Notes: generated by a model from the sequence alone, not told the origin. 62,433 nucleotides of DNA from an uncultured Clostridia bacterium (GCA_947631855.1 CANRMX010000006.1:1-62433), one strand, 5' to 3'. Shown: positions 45,937 through 55,265, counted from the stretch's first letter. Made by a program: numbers and translations.

Positions 45937-48150
45937 ATGAAAAAGCAGATCAACCGGCAGGGGCCGGGCCGTGGAAATTCCGGCAGGCTGGCCTATTCGT
46001 CGGAGGCGGTGGGCGCATACTATGAGCTGCCCAGCGCCGCCAAAACGCTGGAAGAAAAACTGATCGTGGCCGCGCTGAAACGCAGCTCCGGCAAGGACGG
46101 GGTGCCTTACCGCGCCCTGATGCGGGAGGCGGGCATCCGCAATGAGCAGGATTTTGCCGGCTTCATCGAAAGCCTCAAGGACAGCGGCGAGATCACGGTG
46201 GACAAGGACAACTGGGTGAAGCTCACGCCCTATTCCGGCGACGTGGAGGCCACCATCGTCTCCCTTTCCCAGCGATTCGGCTTCGCCAAGCCCCGGGTGG
46301 GGACGGAGGATATCTTCATTCCCGGCGGCGCGCTGGGCGGGGCTTTCGTGGGGGACACGGTGATCCTCACCGACCTGCGGGCCAGCGACCGCGGCCCCAG
46401 CGGCCGGGTGAAGAAGATCAAGGCGAAAAATACCAGCCCGCTCACCGGCACGGTGCATTTGGGCGAGGAGGGCGCAAGCGTCACCCCTGACGGGGCCATT
46501 CGGTACGATTTTGCTCTGCCGCCGGGCAGTCTGGGCGGCGCGCAGGACGGCGACAAGGTGCTGCTGGAGCCCGTGGCCGATCCCTCGGGCGAGTGGAAAA
46601 ACGCCCGGGTGGTGAACGTCTTTGGCACGGGGGATCGGGCCCGGGTGTGCGCGGACGCCATTCTGGTGCGGTACGGGATCCCCACGGCTTTCCCGGAGGA
46701 AGTGCTGCGGGAGGCGGAGGCCATCTCCCGCATGACCCTCACCGAGGCGGATTACGGGGAGCGGCTGGACCTCAGAGAAGAGCCGATCTTCACCATCGAC
46801 GGCGCGGACTCCAAGGACCTGGACGACGCGATCTCCGTGCTGAAAACCGCCGACGGCTACTCCCTGGGGGTGCATATCGCCGATGTTTCCCACTACGTGA
46901 AGCCCGGCTCGGCCATCGACAAGGAGGCGTACCGCCGGGGCACTTCGGTGTATTTTGCCGACCGGGTGGTGCCTATGCTGCCCGAGGCCCTTTCCAACGG
47001 GGTGTGTTCGCTGAACGCCGGGGAGGACAAGCTGGCGTTTTCCGCGCTGATGGATTTCGATTCCGCAGGGAACATGACCGACTTTCTTTTCCGCAAATCG
47101 GTGATCCGCTCCAAAGTCCGGGGCGTGTATTCGGAGGTCAACCGCATCCTGGACGGGACAGCGGACGCAGCCATCCAGGCCAAGTATGCCCCGGTGGCGG
47201 AAAGCCTTTGCGCCGCCAAAGAATTGGCGGATATTCTCCGCCGGCGGGGCAAAGAGCGGGGAGAAATGAACCTTACCAGCGACGAGACCAAGTTTGTGCT
47301 GGACGAAAACGGCGTGTGCGTGGATGTGATCCCCCGCACCGAGGGCGAAGCCGAGCAGCTGATCGAGCAGCTGATGGTGGCCGCCAATATCGCCGCCGCC
47401 AGGGTTTCTCTGGAAGCCGGGGTGCCCTTCCTGTACCGGGTGCACGAAAAGCCGGTTGCCGGCCGGGTGGAGGAGCTTTACGAACTGCTGGATAAGCTGA
47501 CCGTGCCCTGCGGCGAGCTGAAAAAGGGCGATCCCACGGCGCTGGATTTTTCCACCGTGCTGGAGCGGGTGCGGGGCACCCACCGGGAATCTCTGGTGAA
47601 TCAGCGCATCCTGCGCACCATGGAGAAGGCCCGCTACGCCGATCGGGAGCTGGGCCATTTCGGACTGGCGCTGGGGGAATACAGCCACTTCACCTCGCCC
47701 ATCCGGCGCTATCCCGATACCGCCATCCACCGGGTGTTGGGGGAGCTTGCCGCTGGCACGCCCAAGGCGGAGATCGTCTCCCGCTATAAGGCCTTCATGG
47801 CGGGGGCCGCCGGGCAATCTACCGAGACGGAGATCCGTGCCGTCACCGGCGAGCGGGCGGCGGAGGACTGCTACATGGCGGAATATATGAAAGCCCACCT
47901 GGGCGAGCACCATGTGGGGGTGATCAGCGGCGTGACGCCCCGGGGCGTATTCGTGAAGCTGGACAACAACGCCGAGGGCTTTGTGAGCCTCAACGATTTT
48001 GAAGACGCCGATTTTGAATTCGACGGCGAGATCGCCCACCGTGACCTGCGCAGCGGCCGGGTGCTGATGATGGGGGAGGAGCTGCCCATCATCGTGGCGG
48101 GTGCGGATGTGGCCACCGGACGCATCGATTTCGTGCCCCAGCAGCCCTGA
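45937..48150 (+). CDS. rnr: Ribonuclease R
   Basis: 737 residues: N-terminal winged helix (about 40-90), cold-shock domains with RFGFAKPRVGTEDIFIPGG, RNB catalytic domain with the metal-binding FTIDGADSKDLDDAIS and PIRRYPDTAIHRVL, and a C-terminal S1 domain (GVISGVTPRGVFVKLDNNAE). The enzyme degrades structured RNA 3' to 5' and takes part in rRNA and tmRNA quality control. No smpB follows. It begins 34 nt after murD and ends 82 nt before bofA, which has its own promoter. Confidence 0.94.
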   Translation: MKKQINRQGPGRGNSGRLAYSSEAVGAYYELPSAAKTLEEKLIVAALKRSSGKDGVPYRALMREAGIRNEQDFAGFIESLKDSGEITVDKDNWVKLTPYSGDVEATIVSLSQRFGFAKPRVGTEDIFIPGGALGGAFVGDTVILTDLRASDRGPSGRVKKIKAKNTSPLTGTVHLGEEGASVTPDGAIRYDFALPPGSLGGAQDGDKVLLEPVADPSGEWKNARVVNVFGTGDRARVCADAILVRYGIPTAFPEEVLREAEAISRMTLTEADYGERLDLREEPIFTIDGADSKDLDDAISVLKTADGYSLGVHIADVSHYVKPGSAIDKEAYRRGTSVYFADRVVPMLPEALSNGVCSLNAGEDKLAFSALMDFDSAGNMTDFLFRKSVIRSKVRGVYSEVNRILDGTADAAIQAKYAPVAESLCAAKELADILRRRGKERGEMNLTSDETKFVLDENGVCVDVIPRTEGEAEQLIEQLMVAANIAAARVSLEAGVPFLYRVHEKPVAGRVEELYELLDKLTVPCGELKKGDPTALDFSTVLERVRGTHRESLVNQRILRTMEKARYADRELGHFGLALGEYSHFTSPIRRYPDTAIHRVLGELAAGTPKAEIVSRYKAFMAGAAGQSTETEIRAVTGERAAEDCYMAEYMKAHLGEHHVGVISGVTPRGVFVKLDNNAEGFVSLNDFEDADFEFDGEIAHRDLRSGRVLMMGEELPIIVAGADVATGRIDFVPQQP

Positions 48151-48182
48151 AACGCATACCTGGCGGATCCTTTGCATAGGCA

Positions 48183-48211
48183 TTGCAAAAGGGGACAAAT
48201 CCCCGTATACT
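48183..48211 (+). promoter_or_regulatory. bofA promoter
   Basis: TTGCAA (48183-48188) and TATACT (48206-48211), spacer 17 bp. It is a vegetative-type promoter; no sporulation-sigma consensus is obvious. A GGGGACAAATCCCC hairpin lies in the spacer. Confidence 0.6.
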
Positions 48212-48232
48212 GATGGAAAGGGATCCGCAGAG

Positions 48233-48406
48233 ATGAAAGGCTTTTTTGTATCCATGGTGCTGGGGCTGCTGGCGCTGGCGCTGCTGAATTACCTGGCGCC
48301 CTATACCGGCGTATCGCTGCCGGTGACCCGGCTGAGCGTGCTTTCCGCAGGCTTTTTGGGCATCCCCGGCGTGACGCTGCTGGTGATTCTGGACGCCCTG
48401 CTGTAA
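48233..48406 (+). CDS. bofA: BofA family protein (pro-sigma-K processing control), 57 aa
   Basis: Two hydrophobic segments, FVSMVLGLLALALLNYL and a second one ending FLGIPGVTLLVILDALL, joined by APYTGVSLPVTRL. The LP-x4-L...FLGIPG pattern is that of BofA, which in Bacillus holds the SpoIVFB protease inactive until late sporulation. The family is shorter than Bacillus BofA in many Clostridia. Start at ATG 48233, behind AAAGGGATC. Supports a sporulating host; nagA follows by 33 nt. Confidence 0.8.
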   Translation: MKGFFVSMVLGLLALALLNYLAPYTGVSLPVTRLSVLSAGFLGIPGVTLLVILDALL

Positions 48407-48439
48407 CGTTCCGAAGAAATTCCGAAAGGAGACGTTGAA

Positions 48440-49582
48440 ATGATCCTCACAGGCGCAAAGTATTTTGACCGAGATTTCCACCTGGTTTCCGGCGACATCC
48501 GCCTGGAAAACGGCCGCATCCGGGAAGTTGGGGCAGCCCTGTCCCGTGGAGCGGGAGAGGAGGTGCTGGACTGCACCGGGCTGCTCATCGCCCCGGGCTT
48601 TGTGGATGTGCACATCCACGGCTGCGCAGGAGCGGATACTTGTGACGGCACCCGGGAGGCGTTGGATACCATGGCCCGGTTCCTGCTATCCCATGGCGTG
48701 ACTTCCTTCTGCCCCACCACTATGACCATCGGCGTGGAGACCATCCAGCGGGCCCTGCTGGCCGCCAAAGACTGCGCGGAGCGTCCGCTGGAGGATGGCG
48801 CCCGGGTGGTGGGGATCAACATGGAAGGGCCCTTCATCTCGCCGAAGAAAAAGGGCGCCCAGCTGGAGGAGGCCATCTTGGCCCCGGACGCCGCGCTCTT
48901 CCGCCGGTGCTATGAGCTGTCCGGCGGGCTGGTGAAGCTGGTGTCTCTCGCGCCGGAGCAGCCCGGAGGTTTCGATTTTGCTCGGGCGGTCAGCCCCTGC
49001 TGCCGGGTGTCCATCGCCCACACGGACGCGGATTACGATACGGCGAAACAGTCCTTTGACTGCGGCGTGACCCACGCCACCCATCTTTTCAACGCCATGA
49101 GCGGCCTGCACCACCGGGAGCCCGGCGTGGTGGGCGCGGTGTTCGACGACGATCGGGTGGAGGCGGAGCTGATCTGCGACGGCATCCACATCCATCCGGC
49201 GGTGCTGCGCACGGCGTTCCGGCTGCTGGGCGGCCGGGCGCTGGTCGTCAGCGATTCCATCCGGGCCAACGGCATGGCGGAGGGCCAGCGCTATGAATTG
49301 GGCGGCCAGATGGTCACGGTGCGGAGCGGCAAGGCAACGCTGGAGGACGGCACCATCGCCGGGTCGGTGACAAACCTTCACGACGAGGTGAGGAACCTTG
49401 TGCGCTTCGGCGTGCCGCTGGAGCAGGCGGTGCGGGCCGCATCTCTGGTCCCGGCCCGGGCCATCGGTCTGGATGGTGAGATCGGCAGCATCGAGCCGGG
49501 CAAGCGTGCCGATCTGGTGCTGCTCACCCCCGATCTGGATGTGGCCGATGTGCTCTTAGCCGGGCGGCGAATCCAAGGTTGA
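48440..49582 (+). CDS. nagA: N-acetylglucosamine-6-phosphate deacetylase
   Basis: 380 residues, amidohydrolase TIM barrel. Motifs: PGFVDVHIHGCAGADTCD (first metal His pair), GINMEGPFISPKKKGAQ (metal Glu), IAHTDADY and THATHLFNAMSGLHHREPG (His ligands), and VVSDSIRANG (catalytic Asp). It converts GlcNAc-6-P to glucosamine-6-P for amino-sugar catabolism or cell-wall recycling. No nagB is adjacent. AAAGGAG precedes the ATG. Two REP-like palindromes follow the stop. Confidence 0.93.
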   Translation: MILTGAKYFDRDFHLVSGDIRLENGRIREVGAALSRGAGEEVLDCTGLLIAPGFVDVHIHGCAGADTCDGTREALDTMARFLLSHGVTSFCPTTMTIGVETIQRALLAAKDCAERPLEDGARVVGINMEGPFISPKKKGAQLEEAILAPDAALFRRCYELSGGLVKLVSLAPEQPGGFDFARAVSPCCRVSIAHTDADYDTAKQSFDCGVTHATHLFNAMSGLHHREPGVVGAVFDDDRVEAELICDGIHIHPAVLRTAFRLLGGRALVVSDSIRANGMAEGQRYELGGQMVTVRSGKATLEDGTIAGSVTNLHDEVRNLVRFGVPLEQAVRAASLVPARAIGLDGEIGSIEPGKRADLVLLTPDLDVADVLLAGRRIQG

Positions 49583-49590
49583 TTTTGTAG

Positions 49591-49664
49591 ATTCTCCCTG
49601 CCCTACGGGTGGGGAGAATTGTCTGATTAAGTTATTCCTTCGCCCGTAGGGCGAGGGAGATAAC
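49591..49664. repeat. Pair of REP-like palindromes behind nagA
   Basis: First: ATTCTCCC (49591-49598) with GGGAGAAT (49612-49619) around CCC-tac-GGG. Second: GTTAT (49631-49635) with ATAAC (49660-49664) around CGCCC-gta-GGGCG. The CGCCC(TAC/GTA)GGGCG core is shared with 11381-11399. They may also end the nagA transcript. Confidence 0.7.
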
Positions 49665-49699
49665 TAAAAGATAAACTTTCGGAAAATCCTCGCAGGTAG

Positions 49700-49728
49700 T
49701 TGCAAATTACCCCGGAATGCGTTACAAT
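49700..49728 (+). promoter_or_regulatory. Promoter of the zinc-ribbon membrane protein gene
   Basis: TTGCAA (49700-49705) and TACAAT (49723-49728), spacer 17 bp. Confidence 0.7.
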
Positions 49729-49764
49729 TTATTCACAGAAATTTAACTTTTGGAGGTCGTTGCT

Positions 49765-50661
49765 ATGATTTGTCCCAACTGCGGACGTCCCATCCCGGAC
49801 GGTCAGCCGTGCCCCTATTGCGGCGTCCAGCCCGCCTATTCCAGCAATCCGGCGGTGAACGTGCTCAAGCGAGTGGGTGCTTCCGGCGTGTTCCTGGCCG
49901 CCGTCATCTGTTTCACCCTGGGCACTGTGCTCAATGTCTTTGCGTCCGGCGAGGCCAACAACACCATGGACGCCCTTCTGCAAACGCTGGTCCGTACCGG
50001 CGCGGTGGACCCGGAGCTCTACTACCAGATGATGGGCGCCATGTCCACCTCCACCATCGTGGGCGCGGTGATCGGCGCGGCCCCGGGCATCCTCATCGTC
50101 GTGGCCTTGTGGATCACCTGCATCTCCTGCCGCAATCGGACTACCGGCAACGTGTCCACCGCAGGGCTCACCATCTGCAAGGTGCTGACGGTCATCAAAC
50201 TGGTGATGCTGATCATCGTGGCCGCCCTGCTGGTGATCCTGATGATCCTCGCCTTCGCCGCCGGCGGCATGGCTTACGCCGAGGCGGATGACGTGGCGTT
50301 TTACATGGGCTTCATGGTGGGCTTTTTCCTGGTTTTGGCAGTGACGCTGGCGCTGGCGATTTGCTTCTCCGTCAGCACGCTGCGCACCATCAACCGCATT
50401 CGCGGCACCGCCCTCACCGGCATGCCCGACAACCGCATTTCCCGCTTTCTCACCGTCATGCTGATCCTCTCCGCGGCGTGCAGTATCCTTCTTGGGATCT
50501 GGTCCGTGGGCGATACGCCTGTGGCCACCCTGGCCATGCTGTGCACCTCCGTGGGCGAGATCCTGATCGCCATGGCGTTGAACCGCTACCGCCGGGAGAT
50601 GACCGCCCTGATGATGCCCGCGCCCATGGCCGACGGCTATCCCATGCCTCCGCAGCAGTAG
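49765..50661 (+). CDS. Zinc-ribbon multi-pass membrane protein, unknown function
   Basis: 298 residues. The N-terminus is a zinc ribbon, MICPNCGRPIPDGQPCPYCG. Six or so spans follow, including GVFLAAVICFTLGTVLNVFA, GILIVVALWITCISC, LVMLIIVAALLVILMILAFA and a last group at about 230-285. The tail ends MPAPMADGYPMPPQQ, a Pro/Met-rich cytosolic end. The layout resembles many clostridial zinc-ribbon membrane proteins with no known role. GGAGGTCG precedes the ATG at 49765. Confidence 0.75.
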   Translation: MICPNCGRPIPDGQPCPYCGVQPAYSSNPAVNVLKRVGASGVFLAAVICFTLGTVLNVFASGEANNTMDALLQTLVRTGAVDPELYYQMMGAMSTSTIVGAVIGAAPGILIVVALWITCISCRNRTTGNVSTAGLTICKVLTVIKLVMLIIVAALLVILMILAFAAGGMAYAEADDVAFYMGFMVGFFLVLAVTLALAICFSVSTLRTINRIRGTALTGMPDNRISRFLTVMLILSAACSILLGIWSVGDTPVATLAMLCTSVGEILIAMALNRYRREMTALMMPAPMADGYPMPPQQ

Positions 50662-50701
50662 ATCCCAAAGCATTGTTAGACCCATTCGACCGCCTGCGGC
50701 A

Positions 50702-50718
50702 CCGCCCCGGGCGGTTTT
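50702..50718 (+). terminator. Terminator behind the zinc-ribbon membrane protein gene
   Basis: CCGCC (50702-50706) pairs with GGCGG (50710-50714) around a three-base loop, followed by TTTT. The rest of the 304-bp gap up to hydC holds the inverted repeat at 50844 and nothing else I can identify. Confidence 0.6.
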
Positions 50719-50843
50719 CTGCGGGAAGATCACATGGAAAAGGACCTGTCCGCATATAGATGGATGGGACGTGTTCCGGAAGGTTTTGCATCAATTTTTA
50801 GAATTTGGGAGGGGAGGAAAGAGAAATCTGTCAATCTTTTTTG

Positions 50844-50866
50844 TATAATTCCTTAGTGGAATTATA
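50844..50866. promoter_or_regulatory. Perfect inverted repeat ahead of the hydrogenase operon
   Basis: TATAATTCC (50844-50852) and GGAATTATA (50858-50866) are exact complements around TTAGT. It lies about 100 bp before hydC, near likely -10 elements TATAGT and GATACT (50884-50898). It does not match the Rex operator (TTGTTAA...TTAACAA). It may be an operator for a redox or metabolic repressor, such as the PucR-type regulator encoded behind hydA. Confidence 0.5.
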
Positions 50867-50965
50867 AATCGCCGCTTCTTTGTTATAGTATTTGATACTG
50901 GGCGGCGTGTGCCGTCTTGTGGACAGAGCATTGAATTTTACACTAAAGCAATGGGAGGAAAAGCA

Positions 50966-51466
50966 ATGCAAAAGCGTATCAGTCACTTGCCGTTTCATGA
51001 TACTCCTGAGCAGGCGCAGAAGCTGGACGCCGTCATCGAAAGCCTGAAGGGTCAGGCCGGTGCGGTTATGCCCGCCCTGCACCAGGCACAGGATATCTAC
51101 GGCTACCTGCCTCTGGAGGTCCAGAAGAAGATCGCGGAGGGCCTGGGCGTGTCCCTGGAGGAGGTTTTCGGCGTATCCACCTTCTATTCTCAGTTCTCGC
51201 TGACGCCCAAGGGCAGAAATCACATCTCCGTGTGCCTGGGCACAGCGTGCTACGTCAAGGGCTCCGATAAGGTGCTGGACCGCCTGGTGGCCAAGCTGGG
51301 CATCCATCCTGAGGAGTGTACCGAGGACGGGGAATTCTCTTTGACCGCCTGCCGCTGTATCGGCGCCTGCGGCCTGGCCCCTGTCATGACCGTCAACGAC
51401 GAGGTGTACGGCCGTCTGGTGCCCGAGGATGTGGACAAGATCCTGGCGCAGTACGCCGCCAAATGA
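50966..51466 (+). CDS. hydC: HydC: NuoE-like [2Fe-2S] subunit of an NADH-dependent [FeFe]-hydrogenase
   Basis: 166 residues. An N-terminal helical part (PALHQAQDIYGYLPLEVQKK, GVSTFYSQFSL) precedes a thioredoxin-like [2Fe-2S] domain with VCLGTACYVKG and CRCIGACGLAP supplying the four Cys. It transfers electrons within the HydABC complex. The ATG at 50966 follows GGGAGGAAAAGC; the in-frame ATG 15 nt upstream overlaps that site. First gene of the hydC-hydB-hydA operon. Confidence 0.93.
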   Translation: MQKRISHLPFHDTPEQAQKLDAVIESLKGQAGAVMPALHQAQDIYGYLPLEVQKKIAEGLGVSLEEVFGVSTFYSQFSLTPKGRNHISVCLGTACYVKGSDKVLDRLVAKLGIHPEECTEDGEFSLTACRCIGACGLAPVMTVNDEVYGRLVPEDVDKILAQYAAK

Positions 51467-51518
51467 TCCGAAGCCGGTTTTGAGCTTTTGAAAACAAACG
51501 AAAGGATTGATCGTTAAC

Positions 51519-53402
51519 ATGAAATCGTTAGCGGAACTTCAGGCCGTCAAGGAAAGATCCGTCGGCTCCCTGACCCTCCGTGAACACGGCGCAACTCCCA
51601 ATCCGGGTTCCAGCGTCAGGCTCAACGTGCTGGTGTGCGGGGGTACCGGCTGTACCTCTTCTCACAGCGAGCAGATCGTCGAAAAGCTCCATGAGGAGAT
51701 CAAAGCCAATGGCCTCGAGGACGAGGTGGAAGTGGTCCGCACCGGCTGCTTCGGCCTGTGCGCCTTGGGCCCCATTATGATCGTCTATCCCGAAGGCGCG
51801 TTCTACAGCTGCGTTACGCCCGAAGACATCCCCGAGATCGTGGCCGAGCATTTCGTCAAGGGGAATATCGTGAAGAAGCATCTCTATCAGGAGACGGTCC
51901 AGGAGGACGGCTCCATCAAGTCCCTGAACGAGACCCGTTTCTATTCCAAGCAGATGCGCCTTGCCCTGCGCAACTGCGGCGTTATCGATCCCGAAAAGAT
52001 CGACGAGTACATCGCCCGCGACGGCTATCAGGCCCTGGGCAAGGTGCTCACCGAGATGAAGCCCGATGAGGTCATCGAGCTGGTGCTGGCTTCCGGCCTG
52101 CGCGGCCGCGGCGGCGCCGGATTCCCCACCGGCCTCAAGTGGAAGCTGTGTGCCCCCAATCAGGCTGACCAGAAGTACGCCTGCTGCAATGCCGACGAAG
52201 GCGACCCCGGCGCGTTCATGGACCGTTCCGTGCTGGAGGGCGACCCCCACAGCGTGCTGGAGGCCATGGCCATCGCGGGCTACGCCATCGGCGCGACCCA
52301 GGGCTATGTGTACATCCGTGCCGAGTATCCCATCGCCGTCAAGCGCCTGCAGATCGCCATTGACCAGGCCCGCGAATACGGCCTGCTGGGCAAGAACATC
52401 TTCGGCTCCGGCTTTGACTTCGACGTGGACATCCGGCTGGGCGCCGGCGCGTTCGTCTGCGGCGAGGAGACTGCCCTGATGACCTCCATCGAGGGCAAGC
52501 GCGGCGAGCCCCGGGTGCGTCCTCCGTATCCGGCGCTGAAGGGCCTGTTCGGCAAGCCCACCGTGCTCAATAATGTTGAGACCTACGCCAATATCCCCCA
52601 GATCATCCTCAAGGGCGCGGATTGGTTCAAGTCCATCGGCACCGAGAAGTCTTCCGGCACCAAGGTCTTCGCCCTGGGCGGCAAGATCACCAACACCGGC
52701 CTGGTGGAAGTGCCCATGGGCACCACCCTGCGCGAAGTGGTGGAGGACATCGGCGGCGGCGTGCCCGGCGGCCACACCTTCAAGGCGGCCCAGACCGGCG
52801 GCCCCTCCGGCGGCTGCATCCCCGCTTCGTTGATCGACACCCCCATCGACTTCGACCATCTGGCGGCCATCGGCTCCATGATGGGCTCTGGCGGCCTGAT
52901 CGTCATGGACGAGACCACCTGCATGGTGGATATCGCCAAGTTCTTCCTGGAGTTCACCGTGGATGAGTCCTGCGGCAAGTGCACGCCCTGCCGGGTGGGC
53001 ACCAAGCGTCTGCTGGAGATCCTGGAAAAGATCACCAGCGGCAAGGGCACCCTGGAGGACATCGACCGCATGGAAGAGCTGTGCTACTACATCAAGGAGA
53101 ACTCCCTGTGCGCCCTGGGCCAGACCGCTCCCAACCCGGTGCTGTCCACGCTGAAGCACTATCGGGACGAGTACATTGCCCACGTCACCGAGCATCGCTG
53201 CCCGGCCGGCGCCTGCAAGGCTCTCACCAATTACAGCATTGATCCCGAAAAGTGCAAGGGCTGCACCCTGTGCGCCCGCAACTGCCCCGTCGGTGCCATC
53301 ACCGGCAAGGTCCGCGAGCCCCATGTCATCGACACCGATAAGTGCATCAAGTGCGGCGTCTGCATGGAGAACTGCAAGTTCGGCGCGGTTGTTAAGAAAT
53401 AA
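51519..53402 (+). CDS. hydB: HydB: NuoF-like flavoprotein subunit of the hydrogenase
   Basis: 627 residues. Domain order: thioredoxin-like [2Fe-2S] (Cys40, Cys45 and RTGCFGLCALGP), NADH/FMN-binding core with GRGGAGFPTGLKW and NADEGDPGAFMDR, SLBB domain, [4Fe-4S] motif DESCGKCTPCRVGTKRL, and a C-terminal pair of [4Fe-4S] sites CKGCTLCARNCPVGAI and CIKCGVCMENCKFGA. It oxidises NADH; in bifurcating complexes this subunit splits electrons between NAD and ferredoxin. It starts 52 nt after hydC. The ribosome site AAAGGATTG is somewhat distant from the ATG. Confidence 0.95.
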   Translation: MKSLAELQAVKERSVGSLTLREHGATPNPGSSVRLNVLVCGGTGCTSSHSEQIVEKLHEEIKANGLEDEVEVVRTGCFGLCALGPIMIVYPEGAFYSCVTPEDIPEIVAEHFVKGNIVKKHLYQETVQEDGSIKSLNETRFYSKQMRLALRNCGVIDPEKIDEYIARDGYQALGKVLTEMKPDEVIELVLASGLRGRGGAGFPTGLKWKLCAPNQADQKYACCNADEGDPGAFMDRSVLEGDPHSVLEAMAIAGYAIGATQGYVYIRAEYPIAVKRLQIAIDQAREYGLLGKNIFGSGFDFDVDIRLGAGAFVCGEETALMTSIEGKRGEPRVRPPYPALKGLFGKPTVLNNVETYANIPQIILKGADWFKSIGTEKSSGTKVFALGGKITNTGLVEVPMGTTLREVVEDIGGGVPGGHTFKAAQTGGPSGGCIPASLIDTPIDFDHLAAIGSMMGSGGLIVMDETTCMVDIAKFFLEFTVDESCGKCTPCRVGTKRLLEILEKITSGKGTLEDIDRMEELCYYIKENSLCALGQTAPNPVLSTLKHYRDEYIAHVTEHRCPAGACKALTNYSIDPEKCKGCTLCARNCPVGAITGKVREPHVIDTDKCIKCGVCMENCKFGAVVKK

Positions 53403-53474
53403 TTTGGAGACTGGGACGGCGCGCCCGTCCCGTGGACTGTTCCACAGCCGAAAGACAAGAAAGGAAGAAGAACT

Positions 53475-55214
53475 ATGGATATGGTCAATATTAAAGTCAA
53501 CGGCGTCTCCTACGAGGTGCCCAAGGATTCCACCATCCTTGAGGCCGCCCGTTACGCCGGAATTGATATTCCCACCCTGTGCTATCTGAAGGACATCAAC
53601 CAGATCGGCGCCTGCCGTATGTGCATGGTGGAGGTCAAGGGGGCCAGGTCCCTGATGGCCGCCTGCGTGATCGGCGTGAACGACGGCATGGAGATCTTCA
53701 CCAATTCTCCCAAGGTGCAGGAATCCCGCAAGATGACGCTGGAGCTGCTGCTCTCCGTCCACGACCGCAAGTGCCTCACCTGCGAGCGCAGCGGCAACTG
53801 CGAGCTGCAGACCCTGTGCAACGAGATGGGCATCGAGGAAGACAGCCGCTTTGAGGGCGCTCTGCCCGCCGGGGAGAAGGACAACACCACCCTGTATCTG
53901 GAGCGCAACAACGCCAAGTGCATTCTGTGCCGCCGCTGCGTGGCAGCCTGCCAGAATCAGCATGTTTCCGTGATCGGCGCCAACAACCGCGGCTTCGATA
54001 CCTCCATCGGCTGCGCCTTTGAGAGCGGCCTGGCGGATGTGCCCTGCGTGGCCTGCGGCCAGTGCATCGTCAGCTGCCCCACCGGCGCCCTCACCGAGAA
54101 GGACAATACCCAGGACGTGATCGACGCCATCAACGACCCCGAGAAGACCGTGATCGTGCAGACTGCTCCCGCCGTGCGTGCGGCTCTGGGCGAAGAATTC
54201 GGCCTGCCCATCGGCACCAACGTGGAGGACAAGATGGTGGCCGCCCTGCGCCGCCTGGGCTTCGACAAGGTGTTCGATACCGACTTCGGCGCCGACATGA
54301 CCATCATGGAGGAAGCCAGCGAATTCATCCACCGGGTGCAGAACGGCGGCAAGCTGCCCATGATCACCTCCTGCTCTCCCGGATGGGTCAAGTTCTGCGA
54401 GCACTACTATCCCGACCTGATCGACAACCTGTCCACCTGCAAGTCCCCCCAGAACATGGAGGGTGCGCTGATCAAGACCTGGTATGCCCAGCGTGAAGGC
54501 ATCGACCCGAAGAACATCGTGTCCGTGTCCGTCATGCCCTGCACCGCCAAGAAGTTCGAGATCAAGCGGGATGACGAGGACGCGGCAGGCCTGCCCGACG
54601 TGGATATCTCCCTCACTACCCGCGAGCTGGCCCGGCTGATCAAGAAGGCCAAGCTCAACTTCAACGCCCTGCCCGATGAGAAGTTCGACGACGCCATGGG
54701 CATCTCCACCGGCGCCGGCGTGATCTTCGGCGCCACCGGCGGCGTGATGGAGGCCGCTCTGCGTACCGCGGCGGACGTGCTGGACGGCACCTCCCACGAG
54801 AACGTGGAGTACCATGAGGTGCGCGGCACCGAGGGCTTCAAGGAGGCTGTCTACAAGGTGGGCGGCATGGATGTGAAGGTGGCTGTTGTCAGCGGCCTGT
54901 CCAACGCCGACGCCCTGCTCCAGAAGGTCCGTTCCGGCGAGGCCGACTACCAGTTCATCGAGGTCATGTGCTGCCCCGGCGGCTGCGTCAATGGCGGCGG
55001 CCAGCCCATCCAGTCCGCCACCACCCGCGCCTATGTGGATCTCAAGGCCACCCGCGCCAAGGCCCTGTACGATCAGGACAAGGCCATGCCTCTGCGCAAG
55101 AGCCACGAGAATCCCGTGCTGAAGCAGTGCTATGAGGAGTTCCTGACCGACGGCCCCAACGGCCACAAGGCCCACGAGATCCTGCACACCAGCTATGTGA
55201 AGCGCGGCGTGTAA
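53475..55214 (+). CDS. hydA: HydA: catalytic [FeFe]-hydrogenase subunit
   Basis: 579 residues. N-terminal [2Fe-2S] ferredoxin domain (Cys36, Cys47, Cys50, Cys64), His-Cys [4Fe-4S] segment HDRKCLTCERSGNCELQ, two [4Fe-4S] sites CILCRRCVAACQ and CVACGQCIVSCPTGA, then the H-cluster domain with L1 TSCSPGWVKF, L2 MPCTAKKFE and L3 EVMCCPGGCVNGGGQP. All H-cluster Cys are present, so it should be active. With HydB and HydC it forms a trimeric, probably electron-bifurcating group A3 enzyme making H2. Maturation genes hydEFG are not in the window. Confidence 0.96.
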   Translation: MDMVNIKVNGVSYEVPKDSTILEAARYAGIDIPTLCYLKDINQIGACRMCMVEVKGARSLMAACVIGVNDGMEIFTNSPKVQESRKMTLELLLSVHDRKCLTCERSGNCELQTLCNEMGIEEDSRFEGALPAGEKDNTTLYLERNNAKCILCRRCVAACQNQHVSVIGANNRGFDTSIGCAFESGLADVPCVACGQCIVSCPTGALTEKDNTQDVIDAINDPEKTVIVQTAPAVRAALGEEFGLPIGTNVEDKMVAALRRLGFDKVFDTDFGADMTIMEEASEFIHRVQNGGKLPMITSCSPGWVKFCEHYYPDLIDNLSTCKSPQNMEGALIKTWYAQREGIDPKNIVSVSVMPCTAKKFEIKRDDEDAAGLPDVDISLTTRELARLIKKAKLNFNALPDEKFDDAMGISTGAGVIFGATGGVMEAALRTAADVLDGTSHENVEYHEVRGTEGFKEAVYKVGGMDVKVAVVSGLSNADALLQKVRSGEADYQFIEVMCCPGGCVNGGGQPIQSATTRAYVDLKATRAKALYDQDKAMPLRKSHENPVLKQCYEEFLTDGPNGHKAHEILHTSYVKRGV

Positions 55215-55239
55215 GCTGCACAACAGAAGCAAAAACCGA

Positions 55240-55265
55240 GAGCGCCGGTGGACCGGCGCTCTTTT
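55240..55265 (+). terminator. Terminator of the hydCBA operon
   Basis: GAGCGCCGG (55240-55248) and CCGGCGCTC (55253-55261) form a perfect 9-bp stem with a four-base loop, followed by TTTT. Confidence 0.88.
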
